NCBI GenBank assembly: GCA_027943245.1
Contig: JANDJZ010000061.1
Coordinates: 62,001-126,000 of the forward strand
DNA: 64,000 nucleotides
Direction of reading: 5' to 3'
Origin: Acanthamoeba sp. SK_2022b
Taxonomy: Eukaryota > Discosea > Longamoebia > Acanthamoebidae
Shown here: positions 12,601 through 24,848 of the stretch, piece by piece
How the letters are laid out: the number at the start of each line of letters is the position of its first letter
Numbering within the stretch: position 1 is the first letter of the stretch
Made by a program: the position numbers and the translations under genes
The notes under the pieces: model-generated
Databases searched by the model: none
The model's input: the letters and a program-made list of their open reading frames with translations, nothing else
What the model was told of the DNA's origin: nothing

Positions 12601-13175
12601 AGCCATCATAACCATCAGCACTCAGTCATTTGTTTCAATTTAAATAAATTCAAAAAAAAGATCACCACCTTTGGTGGTGATTCAAACCTCTTGGTACAAG
12701 CTACTCTGTATGTTTAGTCTTTCATTCCTTGGTTTGATTACATGGTAACAAAGAAAAATGATTAAACAATCACTCATGTATTGTTAAACACACATACCCA
12801 CCTAGCAATCAGCCACTGTCACTACAGCAATACAGCCACTGAGTTTAAGCAGCTGAAAGAGGCATTCAAGGCCCTCACAAAACACTTGGGCAAGAACAAG
12901 GCCAACAACACTGAAATGGAGAACTTCTAACAAGACAAACAGATGATCAGCACTAGAGCTCCTCCAGCTTGAACAGGCAGAAAGCCTGCCCACCCAGTGC
13001 CATGAACCTCCTCTATTCCAGGAATGCAGTGCTATCTGGACCAGCTTTAGACCAAGTAACAATTGTTATTTTAAGTTTACTAAATGTAGGTAGAGTAATT
13101 GTTTGTTATATGCAATAAAATGTATATTAATGAGGTAAAATTTCTCATTTTATTCAAGTAAAAGTCAATGGAGAG

Positions 13176-13604
13176 GTGCAAAAAATGGAGGGTCGTTTTT
13201 TGTGTTGTGAAGTTAAATTTACAGATGGCCTTACAAAACCAGCTGGGGTAGGCATCTCTGTTGTCATTCAGATGTTGGGGAGGTGGTTTGGGGTTGTGAC
13301 ACTAAGACAAAAAAGGAAGGGAGAGAAACCCCTGTATTGCCCTACATCTCCTGAAACTGGGAACTTCCAGGCTGCAAAATTCTGTCTTTGCATTGGTGTG
13401 TGCCCATGCAAAGCCAAAGTCCAATCATTGATGGGTGGAGTAGCTGGCACATCAAAAATAGTACAGGATTACACAGGAACATTAATGGTAAAATGCACTT
13501 GCCTTGGGATTGAGTTTGATTCATTGTCTGGTCAGTCCCACCAAATTCCTTGCATGATCTTCTTGGGTGCTTCAGCCAGTCATGACAGCAGCCACCAGCA
13601 CTGA
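13176..13604 (+). CDS. Isolated open frame, 142 codons, doubtful
   Basis: Uninterrupted frame in the AT-rich island; the first true ATG is a few codons in. It contains several cysteines (FLCCEV, FCLCIGVCPC, KCTCLGIEF). No domain was recognised and no splice partners were found. It could be a remnant of a mobile-element protein or a chance frame. Confidence 0.2.
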   Translation: MQKMEGRFLCCEVKFTDGLTKPAGVGISVVIQMLGRWFGVVTLRQKRKGEKPLYCPTSPETGNFQAAKFCLCIGVCPCKAKVQSLMGGVAGTSKIVQDYTGTLMVKCTCLGIEFDSLSGQSHQIPCMIFLGASASHDSSHQH

Positions 13605-13868
13605 ATCATCAAGGGTTATCAGATGCACCATGTCAAATCATACTGAGCCACCCAGTGGATAAAGTCAACACATCCTTTTGCATGTATACATGAACCATGC
13701 GGATGGTGTAGCTCCTGCACCCCATGACTTAATGATGCACTGTCATGCATGTGCAGGTGGTGTGTTTGACCCTGCCTCATTGCTTGCATCCTTGCAGATG
13801 ACGTTGCACAAAGGTTTTGCTTCAGCACACATTCTTACTTGCCACCATTGTGCCACAGATATGCAGTG

Positions 13869-14290
13869 CTCATGCACCACCTTTACCATAAAAATGCTTG
13901 CTATCTGGTCATGTATGAGCATGTGATGTTGGAGGTCTTCTTGGCATTTCTCTCTGCTCTACCATCATGTATGTGTACACGATGCTCATGCACCTCCTTC
14001 ACCACAAAAAAGCCTGCAATTTGGTCATGTGTGGGCATGTGATGTTGGAGGTCTTCATGACATTTATGCTTGCTATACCATCATGTACGCATTCACGATG
14101 CTTATGCACCTACTTTCCCACAATTACACCCTCTATGTTGTCATGTTTGGGCATGTGTTGTGGGTGATCATGATGCCATTTTTGCTTGCAATACCATCAC
14201 AAAAGTATGCACATTGCTCATGCACCTCTTACACTACAGATGTGCACTCAATCTGGTCCTGTATGTGTTACCTTACTGGTCTATCTGATA
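13869..14290 (+). repeat. 116-base tandem repeat array
   Basis: Units begin at 13869, 13985, 14101 and 14217 with CTCATGCACC or CTTATGCACC, giving an exact 116-base period three times. Units 1 and 2 are most alike, unit 3 is diverged, and unit 4 is recognisable only in its first half. Each unit carries a GGTCATGT...GGGCATGTG core followed by TTGGAGGTCTTC or a variant of it. 116 is not a multiple of three, so the array is not maintained as a coding repeat. Confidence 0.85.
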
Positions 14291-14654
14291 CATATGTGTG
14301 GAATAAAATCATTGCACAACCTGCATCAGCAAGCCAGGTGATACACATGACAACCAACTGCTTTGCTGTCAATAAAAAATCATGCATGATCCCTTTCAGC
14401 TGCCCTTGCACACATCATCCTGCAAGCACAGCAAAGCTGAACAACTGGATACAGGACATTAGGTGGCTGTGGGGAATGGGGTTTTTCCCTCATGAGCTTA
14501 CATTGCGCCTCCAGCTGAATGTCAACACTTTGGACAAAAAAGAGCTTGATATTGGCGCCAGAACAAAGGAAATGGACTGTTTGATGTAGGTAAGGGAGCT
14601 CTTCAGGACCACATACACATACATGATGAAAAAACAACTTAAAATGGAAGATTC

Positions 14655-15056
14655 TCACATGCTCATACAAGCATTTTTATGGTTAAGGTGGTGCATGAGC
14701 ACTGCATATGCAACAGCAGCAGGGAGGTGGCATGTATAGGGGTGGCCTGGGGTTTGTTTGCATCTGGGATGAAGAACATCATAGGGCAAGAGAGCAGGTG
14801 GGATTGAGTTGAGGTTGTGGTGTGTCACTTGGCAATCTGTCAGGCAGGAGCCTTCCACAAGGGAGGAAGGCTCTGGAGTATAGTCACAATTTATCAAATG
14901 ATCAAAGTCTCTTTCATCAAATGGAAAATCACATGCAAGCACAGAACCATGGGGCACAGCTCCTTTGGTTCCATCTATCATTGGAAGAGGTACACCAGTG
15001 CACTTGCAAACAATGGCAATGCACTGAAATGATTTTGGCAATCCAGAGATCATCAT
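14655..15056 (-). CDS. Isolated open frame, 133 codons, doubtful
   Basis: ATG-started frame on the minus strand inside the repeat island. Its C-terminus (YAVLMHHLNHKNAC) is encoded by an inverted copy of the 116-base repeat. The central part (VPLPMIDGTKGAVPHG, DFPFDERDFDHLINCD) has protein-like composition but matches no family I know. Possibly a remnant of the element that carries the repeats. Confidence 0.2.
   Translation of the reverse strand: MMISGLPKSFQCIAIVCKCTGVPLPMIDGTKGAVPHGSVLACDFPFDERDFDHLINCDYTPEPSSLVEGSCLTDCQVTHHNLNSIPPALLPYDVLHPRCKQTPGHPYTCHLPAAVAYAVLMHHLNHKNACMSM
14657..14711 (-). repeat. Inverted dispersed copy of the 116-base repeat
   Basis: The reverse complement matches the start of array unit 1 (GCAGTGCTCATGCACCACC ... 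CATAAAAATGCTTG ... TATGAGCATG), with a gap of about 13 bases. Confidence 0.75.
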
Positions 15057-15104
15057 GTTGTTTTAAAGTTGGTGCAGTTATGCTCTGCAATGCTGATGCC
15101 ACCT

Positions 15105-15290
15105 TTCATGTATGAGCATGTGAAGTTGATGGTTCTCATGGCGTCTCTCTCTGCTCAACCATCTCATATGCGTACATGATGCTCATGCATCTCCTTCACC
15201 ACAAAAAAGCCTGCAATTTGGTCATGTGTAGGCCTGTGATGTTGGAGGTCTTCTTGACATTTATGCTTGCTGTACCATTGCATTGGCATG
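15105..15290 (+). repeat. Direct dispersed copy spanning one and a half repeat units
   Basis: Strongly similar to 13910-14090: the second half of unit 1 (CATGTATGAGCATGTGA...) is followed at 15182 by a unit-2-like copy (CTCATGCATCTCCTTCACC...). Order and spacing are kept, so the two copies arose by duplication of a multi-unit block. Confidence 0.8.
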
Positions 15291-15483
15291 CTATGTCCTG
15301 GAGCATGGAGAGGCGCTTGTGCCACGAGAGCTTGAGAGTTCAGTCAGCAAGAATGCCCTGAAGACAGCAGATTGCCGTCGGTGATCGACAGCTGACAACT
15401 CCCAAAACCTGGTGCTCTGGATCGTAATTTTTTCTTCAGAATTTTCTGTACGATTTTCCAAGAGTTTGTTTTGTCGTGTGCCC

Positions 15484-17409
<1,926 letters not shown>

Positions 17410-17511
17410 AACGCATTGGCGTCGTACCATCTTCGCCGTCTTCATCACGAAGATGTCTGTTTACAAATATGTGTATGTATGTACATGATGGTGGAGGACG
17501 CGGCTCGGAGC

Positions 17512-19091
17512 TCACACCACCATCTGGTGGCGCGAGGCCTGCTGGGCCAGCACGCCGGCGAATCCGGCGGCGTCCTGGGGCATGACGGCCAGGTCGAGCA
17601 GGCCGGTCTTTCGCCGGATGTAGACGTGTGCCTCCTGCCCGGCGGCGTCAGCGCAGGGCATGTCCCCGAGCACGAAGACCGGGGACTCCGCCGAGTCGGT
17701 GGCCAGTCGGAGCACGTCGTCGCCGGGCATCAGCGTCACCGAGCTGACGTACTTGAGGTCGTGGTCTTCCGTGCACACAAACGGCAGCGACGATGCCAGC
17801 TGCAGCTTCGACTCGTGGATTCGATACTGTGGGCGGAGCAGGTCAGACGAGTTCGTGGCACAGTTTGGGGGGGGGGGGCGTGGAGCATACCTCGGACACG
17901 TTGCCCATGTTCCACAAGCCGCCGGCCAAGAGGCAGACCACAAAGGAGAAGACGGTGTGGCCCACCCAGATGTCCAAGCGCGAGGCGGCGTCGACGTTGA
18001 GATGGCCTGGAACGCGTACGGGAGAGGGGAGGAGTCGATGAGCGCCAAAACCAACAACGCCTTCATAAGAGCGCCCAGGTCGGATAGGGGCGGGGCGCGT
18101 ACTGACGACGTTGGAGAGTAGCGCCTGGATCAGCACCCACACGAACAGGGTGCCCACGAAGGTCTTGAGCTGGCTCCAGGTGGCTTCGGTGGCGCGCGAT
18201 GAGAGGATGGGCGTCGGCACGCTACGGGGAAGCGGAGGAAACCGGTGGCATCGGATCAGCTCACTGGGGATCCCGCAATTGAAGTGAGAGAGAAGTACCG
18301 CATCACCAGAGAGCACGGCCAAGGCGGACGGCTACAGACGGAGGAGTCGAAGCTACCGTCTTGGACCCAAGCCACGCCGTCCGGTCCCAGGTTGGGATGG
18401 CCTGTGAAGGAAGAGGAAAGAGAGGGGGCAACGCGGTAGACACGATGAGACTTGAGCCACGCATTACGGGAGAAGGAAACATTGCGTTACCTTCGGGCAG
18501 GTAGGCGCTGAGGGCGCGGACAAAGTCCTCCTGATCCTCGGGCACGAGGAACAGCACCTCCTTGTCTTCTTGGGGCCCATTGACCACCACTCGCACACAC
18601 GCCTCGCCCTTGCGCAGCACCTGAGTAGCGCCACTTGAAGTAAGCAAAAGGGTGTTTGGGAGGGGGCTCCAAGAGTGGCCCTTCTTTCACGCTATGGGTG
18701 GGCGCTACACGACAAGACGCGAACGCACCTGGGAGACGTCTTGAAGCTGGGAGAGGGGGTAGATAGCAGAGACGGAGAAGGGGCGCAGAGGAAGGAAGTT
18801 GATTATGCGCAGCACTTGCCCTTCGTCGATCTCGTACTGCTTCTCCTGAAGGCGGAGCACGAGCAGGAAGGCGCCAAAGACGGCGCAGTTGAGTCCGAGG
18901 AAGAAGCCACCGAACCAGTCGTCGCTGCCGGGGTCGGCACTATGGTCGTGGTCGGGCGGCATGGCCACTACTGCAGTGAGCAGGTAGACCGCGAGACCAA
19001 AGGTGTACTGCGCCAGGAAGACGAACAGCACGGCCTTGAAGAGAACGGCCTCGTCAAGCTTCCACACGCGTGTAGACCCAGAGGCAACCAT
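17512..19091 (-). CDS. Four-TM membrane protein with duplicated 2TM + PH-like module
   Basis: ATG at 19091 (MVASGSTRVWKLDEAV), stop at 17512; exons at about 19091-18730, 18620-18495, a short exon near 18400, 18230-18108, 18005-17890 and 17826-17512. TM1 and TM2 are AVLFKAVLFVFLAQYTFGLA and GFFLGLNCAVFGAFLLVL. A beta-rich soluble segment follows (QYEIDEGQVLRIINFL ... VLFLVPEDQEDFVRAL). TM3 (TFVGTLFVWVLIQALL) and TM4 (FSFVVCLLAGGLW) come next, then a second soluble segment (EYRIHESKLQLASSL ... GLLDLAVMPQDAAGFAGVL). The repeated order of two helices, a Y-I-E-L strand pattern and a C-terminal helix suggests an internal duplication of a small PH-like membrane module, as in bacterial bPH proteins or Ycf4. 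Function unknown. It converges on the ThiF-like gene, with about 100 bases between the stops. Confidence 0.6.
17867..17878. repeat. G12 homopolymer (C-tract on the sense strand) in intron
   Basis: Twelve consecutive G on the plus strand. On the sense strand of the membrane-protein gene it is a C-run near the intron's 5' side. Similar runs recur at 28184-28195, 35206-35217 and 43731-43742. Confidence 0.8.
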
Positions 19092-19549
19092 CTGGGAGTG
19101 GTGATGAGTACGGAGCGTTAGAGTTGAAGCTGCGAGGAAAGAGGCTAAGAGGTGAAGTGTAAGGTACCTTGTCGGAGAGAGCAGGGGTGATTGCTCTGAG
19201 GGGGCTTGAGAGTTCTGACGTGAGTTTGGACCTGATGATGTAGTTGGCGTGGCACAGCAATACACGTGAGAAGGGAGAAGGTGGTGCTGCGGTGCGCTCT
19301 CTGCCCTCCTCTTCTTCGTGGCCTGCTCCTCGCTCACAAGCCGAGGCGCACGAACAGCAGACGCTTTCCCGTAGATTTCCTCACGAAACACCCTGCCTCG
19401 CCCAAAGTGTATTTTGTCGACATCATCAAAGCCACCAACCAAAATCTGGACAACCAAATAAACAAAAATCGTGCAGCTCGGTGGGGAAGCCGTTGCCCGC
19501 TTGCTGGGGAAGCGGGGAGGTAGCGATGACGCCCAAGCAAGCTGCATCG
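19092..19549. other. Intergenic stretch upstream of the membrane-protein gene
   Basis: 458 bases between the start of the membrane-protein gene and the stop of the sorbosone dehydrogenase-like gene. A minus-strand open frame runs through it in phase with the membrane protein but has no ATG closer than 19091, so it is taken as 5' UTR and promoter. Nothing else was recognised. Confidence 0.4.
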
Positions 19550-22028
19550 TCACCCGCCAAAGGCCACGGCTATGATAATCCCATTCTTGTCGCTCGTGAT
19601 GAAGAGGCACTCGTCCCTAAGGACACGATCACCGTAAGAAGGAGAGAGAGAGAGAGAGAGAGAGCTTCGGGAATGGGAGAAGGAGAGACAAGTGATCGAG
19701 CGCGGCGAAGGGGCGCGAACGTACGAGGCACCGCATGGCCCAAAGTCGAGCGAGACCGGTCGGATGTCCCACCAACCCGGCACCGGAGGATAGGGGTCCT
19801 CGCCTGGCGAACAAATGAACGAACGAACGTTTCAGCGAGCAACGAGGCATAGGCATCGCCTTGTGTGGTGTGTGTGTGTTGCGATGTGTGCGTTGGCAAA
19901 CCTTCATCGCTTTCGTGGCCGTCGTGTCGCTTGGTGACTTCCCTGGGCGAAAAGAACGGCAGCTCCTCTTGGGGCAGGCCCGTGGTCTGGTTCATAACCA
20001 ACCTCACGACGTTGTACCCGACAGGCACCGGCCTACACGCGCACACATCAAAGGCGCGGGCCTTCAGTCGTTTTGTGATGGCCGAGTCGAGAACCAGATG
20101 GGCAGAGTTACCGGTTCCAGGAGCCGTGCAAAGAGATGAACGCGTCGCCTCTCCATGACGCCGGGAAGCCGGTCCCATTGTAGAACACGATGTCCATCGG
20201 CGCCGTGTGGGCCTGCCCGCAAACCCAAAAAAACGCACAGACGATCAGTGCGAGCAGATATGGCGAACCTACTCGGTCTCAGCCCAATCAATTGATAAGT
20301 CGACGACCTGCAGGTTATAGACCGGTTTGACCACGTTCGCGGGGTCGTCGCACCAGGCATCGCTGTGGCCCACCGCACCTCCGCATGAGCTGCGCTGCTA
20401 CAGGCCACACGTTTCGGGTTGAGGGAGGGGGGCAGGCCCTGTACCTGAAGCGACTGTCTCGCCGGAAGGTAGGGTGCAGCCACTGAGTGCCTCTCGTGTG
20501 GGTGGGATTGACGTCTGGCGCAAGTCTCGAATTATGTAGGTTGTACTCGGACCTGCGAAGAGGACGAGGATATTAGCGTCGCCGGTGAGGCGAATGGGCG
20601 CCTATTCACAGCGCAAATGCCTAAGGCATGACAACTGTTGACGAAGAGAGAAAGGGCCGACCAGCAGTAGGGATAGCCGTAGAAGGCGCCCGGCTTGTCG
20701 AATATGTTGACCTCCTCGGAGGGGTTGTCGTTGTGCACGTCTCCCATATCTCTGCCGTTGCGGTCCCGTGAGGTGAAAGTGCAGTTTGTAAACAAACGAA
20801 AGCGAAAACAACACTACGTACACACGCTGGATGTTATCCACTCCGTTTTCCACTCCCCAAAGCCGGCGCGGGCTGCTGTAGTCGAAGCGGAGGCCAACTT
20901 CGTTGCGCATGCCTGTTGGGATGAATCCAAGCGGAATCTAAGCTGCAGCCTCCCAACTATGCGCACGAGGGGCTGTGCTGACGCGTGAAGGGGACCACTT
21001 GCCTCGAGCCCATATCTCACCACTGTCCCAGTTGCTCGAGATCAGAAAGGCGGCAGGATTGACGAAGCGGCGGATCATCGCGCTCGCATCGTTCTGATCC
21101 ACATTCTTCAAACTTCCCACGCTGAGGCGATTGGTCGGTTAGTAGCTGTCGCAGCGACACACACACACAGATTTGAGGAGCCAGCCAGTCGGCCTGGCGA
21201 AGCCATGGGTTACCTCACGTAAAGGTTGCCTTCGTCGTCCATCTCGAGAGTGCGGGTGAGGTGCCCGCAGCAGGGGATGTTGTAGATGACTTTGTCGCCC
21301 AAACCCAGGCTCGAGCGCTGGCCAACCGAGTAGTGCCACCTCCACACATCATGCGAGCTATGGCACAATGAGAGGAGCAACATGTATTCAGATCACGACC
21401 TTGGGCACTGATGGATTGCCATTTTCAGCTGCGTACGTGGAGGCATAGATATAGCCGTTCTTCTCGTCGATGACCAGGCCGTGATTGAGACCGCCCATGG
21501 TCACCAGGACCGCACGCTCAGCACCTGCAATTGAATGATACGACTCGTGTGAGCCACGCTGCCCAGAAATTAAATCAAATTAAACAAATAAACAGCCAAA
21601 AGCGCTTACTTACCCGAAGAGACGCCGTCCTTGTTGTCGTCCCAAAGGGCGAGGATCCTGCCGGAGTTGGACTCGACCACGATCGCGTCCCCGTTGGAGA
21701 CGAACCTTGTCACGTTCAAAGGGTCCACTTGTCAAGACCAGAACGCACGGGGCAAGAGGTATCCCGAAGCGGTACCGTATGGCCCTGGGGCGGCTCAGCC
21801 CGGAGGCCCACTGGATGGCACAGAAGCCGTCCGGCACGACTGCATCTGCTATGTACGGCCGATCCCCCGCGCAGAATCCAGCAGCGGCCTCACCTCCTGC
21901 ACAAGATGCATGAAATCAGGGTCTGGATGGAAATCAATCTAAGCCCGAATCCCAATCGTACCGATTACGAAGAGGGCAAGGGCAAGGCACCAAGTGAGGG
22001 CTACCAGGGCCTGTGCTGGGCCGGCCAT
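19550..22028 (-). CDS. Secreted sorbosone/glucose dehydrogenase-like (PQQ-type beta-propeller) protein
   Basis: ATG at 22028 opens with a signal peptide (MAGPAQALVALTWCLALALF); TGA at 19550. Exons were read in order through IADAVVPDGFCAIQWASGLS, FVSNGDAIVVESNSGRIL, GGLNHGLVIDEKNGYIYAS, the CCGHLTRTLEMDDEGNLYVS block, SAMIRRF, GMRNEVGLRFD, DMGDVHNDNPSEEVN, PMDIVFYNGTGFPASW, DAFISLHGSWNR, WWDIRPVSLDFGPCG and the last exon ending KNGIIIAVAFGG. The HNDNP and SLHGSWNR motifs are hallmarks of the GSDH/L-sorbosone dehydrogenase family, whose bacterial members use PQQ and calcium to oxidise sugars or aldehydes. Whether this amoebal protein has PQQ available is not shown here; a secreted sugar-oxidising or lactonase-like propeller is the safe description. 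A (GA)n run lies in the last intron. Confidence 0.82.
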
Positions 22029-22108
22029 GTACGCTTTTTGAAGCGAGAAGCAATCTTTACTTCCACAGTAGGCGACCAAACTCTCAAATTTTGTTGTCGA
22101 CAGCGAGC

Positions 22109-24029
22109 TCAGCGAACGACAGAGGAGCGGAAGTGGAGGGAGTGGGTGTCGCCCGCGCTCACGAGCACGTTGGTCTCCGGATTGACGTGGAAGGAGTTGA
22201 TAGCCAGCTTGTCGGCGACCACCGCGCGCCTGCTGCTGCTCACCTCCTCGGTCACGCGGTCGTCGGCGGCCAACGGTCCTCGTCCACCGACCTGCTGGAT
22301 GGCCTTCAGATCTGCGCACACACCACACAGTGTAGACAGAGGACGCCACATTATGGTGGGGCGAGCGTGAGCGGGAGAGGTTCAACTTGTCGGGCGGGAG
22401 GCGCTGGCGGCAGAGGATAGGGAGGAGGAACCCCAGTGCCAAAGGATGCCGTCTTCGGAGCAGGAGAACAAGTTGTCGGGAGCGGTGGCGTGATGTTGAA
22501 CCTCCCACACTGCACAGACGCGAGATACGGTGAGCTTGAAGAGGACGATGAGGGAGAAAAAGGAGCAAGAAAAGAGAAAGGTCAATCAATCTACCATGGC
22601 TTGTGTGTGCCTTGTCCAGGTGCATGAACGGAGCATTCCGACGAAGGTCCCTGATATCAGAGAGAGAAGCCACTTGAGCGCATGAATTCACGTGTCACAT
22701 CATGGTAAGCTGAGCAAAGTGCGAGCCGTACCACAGAGCAATCGACCCGTTGCTGTAGGCGGTTGTCAGACGGTGGATTTGGAACGGATGCCGTGTGGCG
22801 CTGGTGATGATTCCCTCCTTGGACGTGCTGTTGGGTGGGTAGGAAGGGGAGGCTGTGAGCAAATGTGCCAGGCACCTCCAGTTGCAGCATGATCCTGGAA
22901 GGATGAGAGAGTTACTCTTTCAACTCGTTGAAAACGGTCTTGGCTCGAAGATCCTGCGGAGACAAAGGCAATAACGCGTAAGTCATGACTGCGTGCTGGT
23001 GCCACACCCGAGAGACCAACATAGATGCACGTACCCAGATCTTCAGAGTGTTGTTGCTCGCGGTTGTGAGAATAGTCGTCGGCGTCATGTACTGCACAGA
23101 AGTGAAGGAGCAACTTTCGGCTCGTACTGCGGCGCAGACACTGTCAGCTCCGCGACTCACCATCAACACTCATAACGACGGAGCACGGACCGAAAGAGAC
23201 GTGAGGCTCAGTAGCAGTCAGCTGGAGGTTGTTGATGGTTCCATCTTCTCCCACCGTGACCACCTCTTGCATTTCAGGCGAGTAGTCGAGACCAGTGGCA
23301 GCCGATGTGTGGAGGTTTGAGGCGAGCAACTCTCTTGGGAGGGTCTGTGACCGATTGACGATGTGTCACGATAAGCAGGGGACAAGGGGGACAGAACGAG
23401 AGCGCAGTTTACCATCACTCGACCTTCGTCGAAGTCTAGATGCGTCGGTAAAGTGAGTCGCGAGACACAAGTAGTGAGAAAAGCGCAGCAAGACAAAGAG
23501 GCAGCTACGAGGTGTGCAGTGCATACCGCCAGTGAAAAGATCTTGCGGCACCTGATAGAGCGAGTAGGAGCCTTTGGTCGACGTTGTGAGGACGTACACT
23601 TGGCTGTTCGCTTCCACCGCCTTTTCGGGACGTGAGTGCTTTCGTCTCGCGCGGAGGCCGGGCAAGCCAGTGTGAGCGCACACGCGTAGAACGAGCAGGC
23701 AGTACCTTAAGATCTGTGACACCTCCGTGGTGGGTCGCTTCGTAGCACTCGAAAGGAACTTCCGCACCCTTGTCATCTCCCTCGGGCAAGTTGAGCTGCC
23801 ACAACGTGACTTTGTTCACCTTGGCAGGCAAGCATTGTGTGAATCATTCAAACCAGCTGGCTGATTTGAAACAAATGGTCGAAGAATCAGGGCTATGCCG
23901 TACCGCTTCCTCCCAGGTTCCGGTAGTGAAGAAGGAGGCACGACCGATCTGATCATACCGCGGCAACCATCGCACTTTGTTGATCTTGGTCCCCGTGAAG
24001 TGTGCCGTGCTCCATTGATCGGTCTGCAT
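22109..24029 (-). CDS. NUP43: Nucleoporin Nup43-like WD40 protein
   Basis: ATG at 24029 (MQTDQWSTAHFTGTKINKVR), stop at 22109. The exons read in the order expected of Nup43: KINKVRWLPRYD with FTTGTW, THHGGVTDLK, a variable linker, ATGLDYSPEMQEVVTVGEDG, SVQYMTPTTILTTASNNTLK followed by IWDLR, VWEVQHHATAPDNLFSCSED with GILWHWG, and the C-terminal blade SFHVNPETNVLVSAGD. The order and spacing of the VGEDG, KIWD and CSEDG-LWHW blocks match animal and plant Nup43, a seven-bladed propeller of the Nup107-160 (Y) complex of the nuclear pore scaffold. A generic WD40 protein is the alternative, but the shared non-repeat stretches favour Nup43. It shares a short divergent promoter with the small membrane-protein gene. 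Confidence 0.85.
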
Positions 24030-24198
24030 TTTGATGTTGCTGCACTTTGGCGCCTTTTTCCTGGTCTGCATACCTTTCAGTCGACACGACCACAAAAAGG
24101 CCACGAGCAGGCAGCTTTAGGCATTGCTCCTCGTTTCCCTTGCGCGTGCTCATCTGACAGCTTTCGAGGAGTGGTAGTAGCCGATACGAACAGAAACG
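24030..24198. promoter_or_regulatory. Divergent promoter between NUP43 and small membrane-protein gene
   Basis: Only 169 bases separate two head-to-head start codons, so both promoters must overlap here. No TATA box was evident. Confidence 0.55.
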
Positions 24199-24525
24199 AT
24201 GAGTGCTCTCCTGGACGAGCCCTTCTACACTGTCGGCGCTGATGTCGAGATGGTTCGCTTGCTCTACGCCGGGGCCCTAGTCGAGCAACAGCGCCGAGCC
24301 GCCTTTCACTGCATTGCCATCGTCCTTGGCCTGCTCAGCATCCTCTACTTGGCTTACAACACCCTTTGGGGCTCCTGCCCCATTGACTCCATTGGCTGGT
24401 GGGTGGAGTCGGTGGGCCGCTGCTTCATGCCGATCCCGCTGGTGTGGGTGTGGTGGCGCATGGTGGGCGCTGAGCTCTTCTTCCCCTATCCTCTGCTGCC
24501 AGCCGAAGGGATCCCTGAGCTGTAG
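24199..24525 (+). CDS. Small two-helix membrane protein, unknown
   Basis: Single-exon frame of 108 codons from ATG 24199 (MSALLDEPFYTVGADVEM). It has two hydrophobic segments, HCIAIVLGLLSILYLAYNTL and FMPIPLVWVWWRMVGAELF, joined by a short Cys/Trp-containing loop (WGSCPIDSIGWWVESVG), and a Pro-rich tail. Length and layout resemble small ER or secretory subunits, but no family signature was recognised; PEN-2 was considered and does not fit. Codon use is GC-rich like the neighbouring genes, which supports it being real. Confidence 0.65.
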   Translation: MSALLDEPFYTVGADVEMVRLLYAGALVEQQRRAAFHCIAIVLGLLSILYLAYNTLWGSCPIDSIGWWVESVGRCFMPIPLVWVWWRMVGAELFFPYPLLPAEGIPEL

Positions 24526-24848
24526 AGAGGCATGTACGCTCTTCTCATGTAAATACTCTCTTGTTCGCTGCACTGTACTTCACGAAGAACCTCTTGACAA
24601 CGGCACCAACTGACTCCGTGAAGGCTTTTTTGCTATCCTTGTTAGTGTTCTAAATCGAGGCCCTAGGCCTTGTGGGTACATCAAGAGGAGAGAGGAGAAG
24701 GTAAAATTAAGAGAAGACGACGCACCAAACTCTCTTCTCTCTCTTCTCTCAGACTGGTGTGTAGAGATCAAAATCGCTTGCAAAGTAGTAATCTCGTGGT
24801 AGAGGCAACCGGCGGCGTAGTTGTACACAAGGGAACCGCAAGACGAAC

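Larger units (their letters stand above)
12601..15483. other. AT-richer, repeat-bearing island with few credible genes
   Basis: The base composition here is visibly lower in GC than the flanking genes. It contains the 116-base tandem array, direct and inverted dispersed copies, and two isolated uninterrupted frames (13176-13604 plus and 14655-15056 minus). A fragment near 12840-12920 (plus) reads FKQLKEAFKALTKHLGK before a stop. This looks like decayed mobile-element sequence, though no transposase, reverse transcriptase or integrase motif could be recognised. The last ~150 bases should include the promoter of the ThiF-like gene. Confidence 0.5.

Noticed and set aside
13869..14290. CRISPR array
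   Set aside because: Eukaryotic context, 116-base units without separate spacer and repeat parts, and whole units diverge together.
24199..24525. Small membrane protein as gamma-secretase subunit PEN-2
   Set aside because: Length and two hydrophobic segments fit loosely, but the conserved PEN-2 residues around the first helix and C-terminus are not present.
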